Assembly: GCA_029964075.1 (NCBI GenBank)
Contig: CM057138.1
Location: 8,922,932 to 8,986,931 of the forward strand
Direction of reading: 5' to 3'
Source of the DNA: Patiria pectinifera
Taxonomy: Eukaryota; Echinodermata; Asteroidea; Valvatida; Asterinidae
Length of the DNA stretch: 64,000 nt
Every line of letters starts with the position of its first letter. The first letter of the stretch is position 1. Of this stretch, positions 28,501-37,500 are shown one piece after another. The position numbers were made by a program, and so were the translations under genes. Under the pieces are notes generated by a model that saw only the letters and a program-made list of their open reading frames with translations, did no database searches and was not told the origin of the DNA.

Positions 28501-31500
28501 CGAGTACAAAGCTGAAAAGATTGTTCATTGTTTACGCGTTGAGCATTGCTGGTGCGGTAGTGCATTACGTATACACTGTGGTACATTGCTTACACTGTTG
28601 CTCACTTATGCTGACTTAGTAGTTGCTTACATTGTGGTCTGTTGCTTACATTGTGTATTTCTGATGCTGTCGGCGTTGCTGCTGATATGTGAACAGTTGT
28701 TTGTCTCCCAATTATAATTACAGGACCCCGGATAATAAAACAACTACGCCAATTAATTTCAATATCTGTACATTTATTGATTATTGTTGAATAAATGATC
28801 ATTGTTGCTTAAAGTTACCGACAATTCTGTCTTTGTTACAGGTTCATTGTACAATTAACAGAGTATTAACAATCATTCACAATCGGTGGTATATTTCCAC
28901 AAAAACGGACCTGCATCCTTAGCCTTTAGGTCGCTTTGAGTGGTCTCTCGTCTTGGGAAGAGCCTTGATTTGAGAAGAACATCTTGACTGGCACCCAATA
29001 GGTGTCACATTTGGTCCTAACAGACTTGCGTTGGCCCGTGGAGGTCCCACCACAAATGCTGTCAGAAGTGGGATGATTGTGATTGATGAAGTTGATTTTA
29101 CTGTTAAACAATTGAGTTGCACGTGTTGTGGATTGTCGGTAGGTTTCTGTGGTTATTGTGGAGGTGTGTTTTGAAAGTATGACTCGGAAGGGACAGAGCT
29201 CAGGGATATTTTCCCGAGCGCAGTCGACGCATTTTGCCAGGGAACGAAAGGGTCAATGCATGGACGACCTAACGGTGTTCCTGTCGGGGCAAGGTGGCGT
29301 GGAAAGAATTAGGGGAATACCAATCCGTTTGTTGGTGATATGGGGATACCCCTACACTGGTACATCGCAATCAACTGTTAAGCTTCGTAACTCGACCAGT
29401 TGAGGCAAAGAGCAACTGCAGTGAACGGACATCTCGTCAGTGCAGTGGGTCCTTGGCCACTGAAACGAGAGTCACGTGTCCACTGTGTTGTGGGTCAGAA
29501 GGAAAGTTGGGAGCGACCAAGTCGCAGGCCAAACATTATTCCCAACCCGTATAGTGGGAAAGTACTTCAGCCATTTTTAGTAAAAAAGTAAACATGTTGA
29601 GCGAGGAGCAGGTTACGAGGTGGTTAGCCGTAAGCTTGCTTAGAGATGCTCTACGATTGTCGGTTGACTCAGGCCACAAGTACACGTACAGTGTCAAGCT
29701 GCTGGAGCGCATGTTTGGGTCAGCTCGACGGAGTGACCATTATCTCGTTGAACTGAGATATCGGCACCCAAAGCCGAAGGAGAGCTTGCTGGAATTATCA
29801 ACTCACGAGTTTGCAGCAAGAGCATTCCGTGAGATGCGAGATGATGCTCGGGAGAGGTTGGCGAAGAACCACTTCATAGACGCCGCTGACAATCATTCAG
29901 TTAGGGAGGGCATCAATAGGGCCCGTCCGAAAACTTTGGACGAAGCAGATGCCCTGGAGACTGAAAGTTTGAGGTCGAACAGCACAAATTGCTGGACCGG
30001 AAACCCGCTCAATTAGAGAGGGCCCTGGGCTCCGAAACAGAACAGAGGTTGAGACTAGTAGAGGAAAGTCTCAATAAGCAGGCCAAGACTTTGAAATCTG
30101 TGGCCAAGTTGGTGAAGTCGTTGTCTGGTCAGATTAAAGGCCAGGGTCAGGGCAAGGGCGTGTTGTCTCCTAAGACACACAAGGGCCGAATTTGGTAACT
30201 TGAAGTGTTTCAAATGTGATGAGAAAGGGCACTTTGCCCGGGAGTGTTTGAAAACTCCGAGGGAGGATGGCACTCCAACACAACAGTCAGCCCCGCATAG
30301 GACGCGTGGGAAGGCTAAATGGTATGGAGGGTCCAAAAGACGACTCAGTGACAGCGATGGTGATGGAAAAAGAGGTCCAAATATGAGGATGGGCAACGAG
30401 TATTAACTCTGCCTCAATTCGATATGTTTGAGAATGGGATGGTAAGGTCAACCAAGTGTCAATTACTGATTGACACGGGGGCAACTGACACTTTGATAAG
30501 TAGTATGGTGTATTATCGAATCCAAATGGAGAAGAGACCCGTCCTGGAGACGGAAGACGTTCAGGTGAAGCAAGTTGACGGTAGTGATCGAGCTGTGCTG
30601 GGCATATAGCTTGGTTTGAGGTGCAAGTTGGTAGGGCAACGCACCAAGTGAAAGCAGTGTTTGCCGAAATGAAGCACAGTGGTATCCTTGTTATTGATTT
30701 ACCGGTGCCCATGGGTGGAAACTTAGACTTCCGTTGTTTGAGTGGAGGCTTATATGTGAGCGAATCAAGTGCACGAATGGTGCAGGCGAGCCCTTTTTGG
30801 GACGAGTTATAGTTCCCAAAACTACGGTCCCGGGTATAATTGCTCAGAAGGGTCCCAACTTGGCCGGACCAGCCATTTCTGGAACCGATAGAAGGCTGTG
30901 GCGATTTAGCCAAGAAAGGCTTGGTGTTGACCGGATCTCTAGACTGTTGCGCTGTTCCGTTGCGAGTCTTCAACCCTGGAAGGAGAAAATAGTTGCCCGT
31001 GACGGAGGACGACAGCTGGAGTAATCTCCAAGGACAGTTCAATTCATGGTGCGTTGGATGTGGTGGCAAATGCGAGGCAGAAATTGCCCCAGCACTTGCC
31101 AGATCTGCATGAAAGGGGTACAGCCAATGTAGAGGATAGGTACCATGGGGATGCCCAGAAGTGTTTGGTAGACTTCTAGGACGTGTTATTTACGGATAGT
31201 CAAGCTTACATAAATACTGGTGTTGCTAAGCCGATGAAAGAACGGATGAGGCGTCATCCGTATTGCCATCAGGAAGAAATCCAGAGGCAAGTTAGCGATC
31301 AGGAGAAGAGGGGGTGGGGGGGGGGGGTGATTGAACCTTCCGACAGTACAGAAAGTTGAATTCGGTTACCATCAAGGATGCCTATCCTGTGATGTGCAGT
31401 GATGAAACATTCGATGCGCTGAGCCGGGCGAAGTGGTTTTGTACGCTTGACTTGGCGTCTGGGTACTGGCAAGGCGCTCTGGATGAGGACACCAGCCAAA

Positions 31501-34500
31501 AGTCAACCTTTGTTGTGAGAAACGGGTTGTACCGGTGGAAATGTTTGCCTTTCGGGCAATGCAGCGCCCCGGCAACGTTTGAGCGGCTCATGAAAAAGGT
31601 CATGGCCGGCTTGCGGTGGGAAATCCTACTGATTTGGATGGCACTGTCGTGTTTGGTCAAACGGTGACGGATACCCTGGATCGTCTCCGAGTTGTCTTGG
31701 GCAGGCTGAGAAACGCCCGGCTGAAATTGAAGCCAAGTAAGTGTCCTGTGTTTCAAAGGCTTACCTACGGCAGGGGTAGCCACGGATCCCCAGAAGATTG
31801 AGGCAGTGGAAAACAGGCCAGTTCCAAGGTGTGTACGAGATGTTAGAAGCTTTAGGGCTACAGGGGTTTGCAGAGAACGAGAGAGTCCACTTTATGCCTT
31901 GACCGAGAAATCAAAGGAGTTTGTGTGGACTGAAAGTTGTCAGATGGCATTTGACGAGCTAAAGAGCAGGCTCCATGCCGCTCTAGTTCTGTCATACCTG
32001 GTGAAGGTATCGGGGAGGTGTTGTCGCAGGTCCAAGATGGTGACGAAATTTGAAAAAGTGCTTGCGTTGGTGTATGCGAGCCGGATGCTCAGTAAACGTG
32101 AGCGAAACTACTGTGTCACTCACAAAGACTTCTTGGATGTGGAAGTGTAAATATTTGTACGGCAGGAGAGTGACGGTCAGACCTGATCATGGCGCATTGC
32201 GATGGGTACTTAAGTTTAAGAACCCCGAGAGTCAGCTGGCAAGATGGAATAGTCGTTGAACACGGAAGCGGCAAGAAGCATGGAAATGCTGATAGTTTGT
32301 CGAGACAGTAATGCAAACAGTGCGGCCGTGATATTAGTCAGTGAGGATAAGGCAACTGGTGTGGTGCCTGAGGGGCAATCTCACTGTGGTGATTTTTTTA
32401 TTTTAGGGCGTAGTCACCCAATCACCAAGTTATTTAAGGGAAGCACAGTTACGGGATGATACCGTTTGTTTCCTCATGAGGTTGAAAGAAGAGGGTGATG
32501 GTCGTCCTGAGTGGAAGACAGGTTCCCACTTGTCAGCAGCCTGCAAGACATATTGGTCGCAGTGGGACCAGTTGGAGGTCATTGAAGGAGTTCTGTATAG
32601 GCGGGGGGGGGGGGACTCCGATGACAGACAGTCCGTCCGGTGGCTAATTGTGCTGCCATCAAAGTTCCGTAAGGGCATTTTGTCTGAGTTGCACGATCTG
32701 GTCAGATTGGGGTCATTAAAACTCTGGCCAAATTCAAAGCCAGGTACTTCTGGCCAGGCATATCTGCGGACGTGCGGTCATTCCTCCGAGGCCGCAATGT
32801 CTGTGCCAGAAGAAGTCAGCTGCTAAGAAAAGGGTTGTACCCTTTTACAGCAATACCGAGTCGGTGTTCCGATGGAGCGAGAAGCAATAGACTTGCTCGG
32901 TCCATTGCCCATAACGGACAATGGTAATCGTTGAGTGTTGGTGGTAGGCGGCTACTGCACTAAGTGGATGGAAGCATTTCCGCTTCCTGCCGCTACTGCA
33001 GTTAGGCCTACAGTCGTGCACACATTGGTGAATGACTTTGTCTGTCAGTTTGGGGTGTCCCACGAAATTCACTCCGATCAGGGCACAAACATTGAGTCCG
33101 CTGTGGTCAGTGAAATGTGCCAAATTCCTGGCATATCAAACACTCGTACAACCGCCGATAATCACAGAATCCTTAGTTATGGGATGTACACATGCGCAGA
33201 AACCAAAATTCCTCGCTAACCCGTGAAATACGCTCATTCTGAGTACGGATTTCTCTGTTACAGTAAGCAGGGAGATTTTGCTAACGGTAAGTAGAGCCAT
33301 AAAATTGGGCCCCGCTCTAATCCGGATTGAATTTTCAGATAAAGAAGTAAACTATACTCACCAGAAAGGAAGAGAGAAGGGTGCGCATAGTAACAATCGT
33401 GAAAACAAACATAAAAAGTGTTTCTCACTGTGTGCTGCTTCTCTCATGACAGGTTTCTACTGCCCAAACCCGGGCATTCCTATTGGAGGGCGAATGGTTA
33501 ATGCACGGGGTGTGCGATTCCGGAAAGGCGAAAGAGTGTCGTATGAATGCAACAGAAACAGGGTGTTGCTAGGATCAGATGAGCGAGAGTGCCTCAAATC
33601 AAGAGGCTGGAGCGGGGAACCTCCAACATGTCGAGGTGATAGAGTTAAGACAGTTTGATAAAAAGGAGAATACCAATTTTGTATTTTTGTAAACTGAAGT
33701 CATCCTATTTGTAGGCCTCTGTTTAATACACTGCGCGGTCGGTTCTCAGAAATATGGTGGTTCAGTTTATTTCTTGCTTCAGTTGCCAGTCATTATTCTG
33801 TCGGTCAGTAAAACAAAAAGTCTCTTCCTACAGGGCCGTATGACTTTGATGACAGCGTTGAGGTGGCAGCAAGGATGGCATACGACGTCGAAGGCCTTGC
33901 ATCCAATCTGGAAACCACCACCGCCGACAATGCACCAGGTCCCAGAGGCAGGTTCATAGATCTTAGACACCCTGGAGGGATTGATGTCTACTTTGTTTTT
34001 GATGCATCTGGTAGCATTCCAAAGGCTCACTTCGAGTACTACGTGGACCTGGCCAAAGTCCTTGTTACACAGGTATGAACCTTCATCTGTAGTCTCTTTG
34101 TTGTTCCTTGGTCCGTCAACAAATGATGATCTAATTCTGGAAACAAATCGTTTGAGCTTTGTAAAGATTTACATATATCTGTGTATGAAATTTGTTCATT
34201 ACAAGAATATACATCGGGGTTAATGGTTGATCACACCATGGAGGAATTCCTCCATGATCACACACAGTGAACCACCTCCCCTCCCCCCCCGCCCCCGCTA
34301 TGCAGAGTGAGGGAGTGCTGTCAGCTGTGGACAGTTTCTAGATGACGACACAGATTCTGTCACAATTTTGTCTGTCTAGGTTGGTGAGGCTAACGGTCGC
34401 CCACGTGCTCGGTATGGAGTCTGTCTGTTTGCATCTGAGGCTCAAATGGCTATTCATGTCTCCGAACCTCAAAGGACCATACGAGCAGTGCACTTTGCTC

Positions 34501-37500
34501 TGGATGTTATGATCAAACGCCGATTACAAAACGACTACCAAATAGGTAAACCCAATAATTATGTTAACCAAGCAGTGTACATCACTGAAGTAATAAAGCT
34601 TTGGACCGGCTATTTTAAAACGTTTTTCATTCAAATTCACAAACTCTAACATTCAATTTCGTCCGATTTTTTTACACGCTTTTACCAAAACCAATTAGTC
34701 ATTTACCACTCAATTTCAAGCTGTGTTTTCTTATGGGTTCCACCTGTCCTTAAGCACGATTCGGCACATATTCACTCTAGCTCATGATTTTATCGGAGCC
34801 GTATCATAAGGTAAGTCCGACGCCTTATAATTCCGACGCCTTACAAGTCTGACGTCCGACAAACGAGGCTTCGGATTTAGGAGGCATCGGAACTTGCGAA
34901 CATCCGGCCCTCAGTGGATTTGATATCAGTGGCGGCGATCCGTGGGGGAAGGCGTCGGACTTATGAACCAAAATAAAAGTAAAAATTTAATTGTCGGACC
35001 TACGAGGCGTCGGACTTTTTGGGCCTTTATTTGGTTGGGGGATGAGATTTTGTCGGACTTATGAGGCGTCGGACCTATAAGGCGTCGGACTTGTATACCT
35101 ATGATTCGTCGGACCAAGTAGAAAACTGAACTCAAATAATTATTACTGTTACCAAGAAAAGTGCAAAGATTACCAAGATCAACAAAACAAAATAAATAAA
35201 ATAAACTAACGAAAAGAAAGTGTTAAAATGAAACTAAAGAAAAATGTCAAAAACCACGATTCTTTCATCTTTAAGTCACAGTGTAATAATTATACTTAAA
35301 ATATTGAGGCTAGCATTATTTAAGAAGATAAAATCAAAATCAAACAATAAATCTATGAGGAAACAAGGAAAGAATAAAGTGCAGAATTATTCTTATTAGC
35401 TTCCTACCTGCCTTGAGCTGAAGATGTCACAATGAAGTGTGACGAAATTCAACAAAATTAGGATTAAATTGTGCGGCATTAGACGAATCTGATTCTGAAT
35501 GACAAGGCTTGGATGAGACGAAATCGAATACTCCGTGACGAAAATGTGTGCTCCTAGTTTAAATTTGCCTGGAAGTGTGTCTAAATCGATGCAGGTGACC
35601 TGTGGACGAATTTGAACATTAGAATCGGTAAATTCGAATGATAAACGTTTTAAAATAGCCAGGAAAAGTTATACTTCTTACTTAATACATACACAAGAAT
35701 TTATAACGATCATGGTGCAATTCGTTCCAATCCAAGCGTAGAAAATGTCACTAATCTCACAACAGCAGACACCAGACAGCATCTTGAATTATACGTACAT
35801 GTAATTAGATATACGTACATAACACGAATTCCTAAGAAGTTCTGGTCAATTTATTTCCACAGGAAAGGGAACAGCAACGGGCAAAGCACTCAAGCTTATC
35901 CACGAAAACATAAAGGAAGATGATAGGACAGCAAAGAAATATCTTTTTCTCTTCACAGATGGTAACTGCTTTGTTCTTTATTGAAAAAAATAATTGTAAT
36001 CCACACCAGGCTTTAACTTAAGGCTCGAACATTATAATACATGAACCATAGGCAGTGTTGGAAAAGGTTTAGTTTTAAAGGTTTTCCCAGTTATTATTTT
36101 TAACACTTATCTATATTAAAGAAGTTCCTGGTCAGATTTGCCCAAAGGTTCCGAGTTATTTTTTCACCAGACACTTTTGCAGGTCGAAATGGCACTTTTC
36201 AGGGGGAAAAATACACTTTTCTGGGTATTTTTTTCCTGTTCTGTCTTTTGTGATGTTCAACGGTTGCTTTTCACGTTGATATAAAAACGTTTGAAATGAC
36301 ATACTTAAAAACACTATAAAAACACAAAAAATAGCATTTGATAAATGTATACATTGGAGCTCATGTACGGCTAATTTCAATGCATTTCTGAGGTATGTTA
36401 AAATGTCTGAAGATTGTTTTTCTTTATTTAACATTTAAAATGTTTTAATTTGAATTCATTTTCCCCCGAATGATTTATAGTTAATATTGCAACACGTGAT
36501 TAATTCACAGTTCTTAGAAACACTTGAACTGTTTATTATTTTTCTGAAATGTCTAACCGTATTTAAATGTCTCCTTTATGACTAGGCAAAACAAACATGG
36601 GTGCCCATATTGGCTTGCCAGAGACAGAAGCAAAAGTCCTGCGCGAGCATTATCATGTTGAAATCCACTGTATTGGAGTTGGCCTCGAAACAGATGTCAG
36701 GGAACTGAGGGCGATTGCATCCGGCCAAGATAACATGTTCTTGATAAAAGACTATTGGGATCTTAACATCATAGCCCAGAATATTACGAGACAGAAATTG
36801 GGTGAGAATCCGATTTGTGATTTGGTTTTATTGTTTTTGCATTATTATTGTGTGTTTTTGTTTTGTTTGTGGTTTGTTATTGTTGATTGTACCATTTTTT
36901 TTGTTGATGCTTGTAAGTGCTGTATGGTATTCTTTGTTGTTTAAGTTGTTGTTTGTTGTTTGTGTTGTCATTTGTTGTTGTGGTGGTTTCGTTTGCTTTA
37001 TGCCCCTGGTATTTGTTGGTTGTGTTTTTGTATTGGCTGCATTTTTTCTGTGATTGTGTTGCTTGTGTTTTGTGATGTTGGTGTCCTGCCGTCGCAATAT
37101 ACTATAGGGCCTACATGCATTTGTTGCTTGGGCTGAGGATGCAGAACCATTCAAAAGGTTTATCCCTTGCTCATCTTATTTTTCAGACTACTCGCCATGC
37201 GGGCGCAATGGAAAATCACATCAACAGCCTTCGTCAAGAATAGTCGGCGGAGATAATGCTAAAACTGGCGAATGGCCCTGGCAAGTGGGTCTGTTCTGTG
37301 AGGACGTTACAGGAGTTGATGAATATGTGGTATAATTAAACTATTTCTTTCTTCTGATAAAAAAAATCGCGTGCTAATCTGTACATCATCGTCTGGTCAG
37401 TACATTCACCGAGTAGCAATCCCTATTTTGCCCAAGTTTTTAGAGTTACAGGCGGTACGTGCTCATCCCCTCAACTTGAGTCGGCCTAGAACAGCTATGT

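Noticed and set aside
30287-31069. 260-codon minus-strand open frame, the longest in the window
   Set aside because: Antisense to the gag/protease part of the Ty3/gypsy remnant, whose + strand carries the recognisable motifs.
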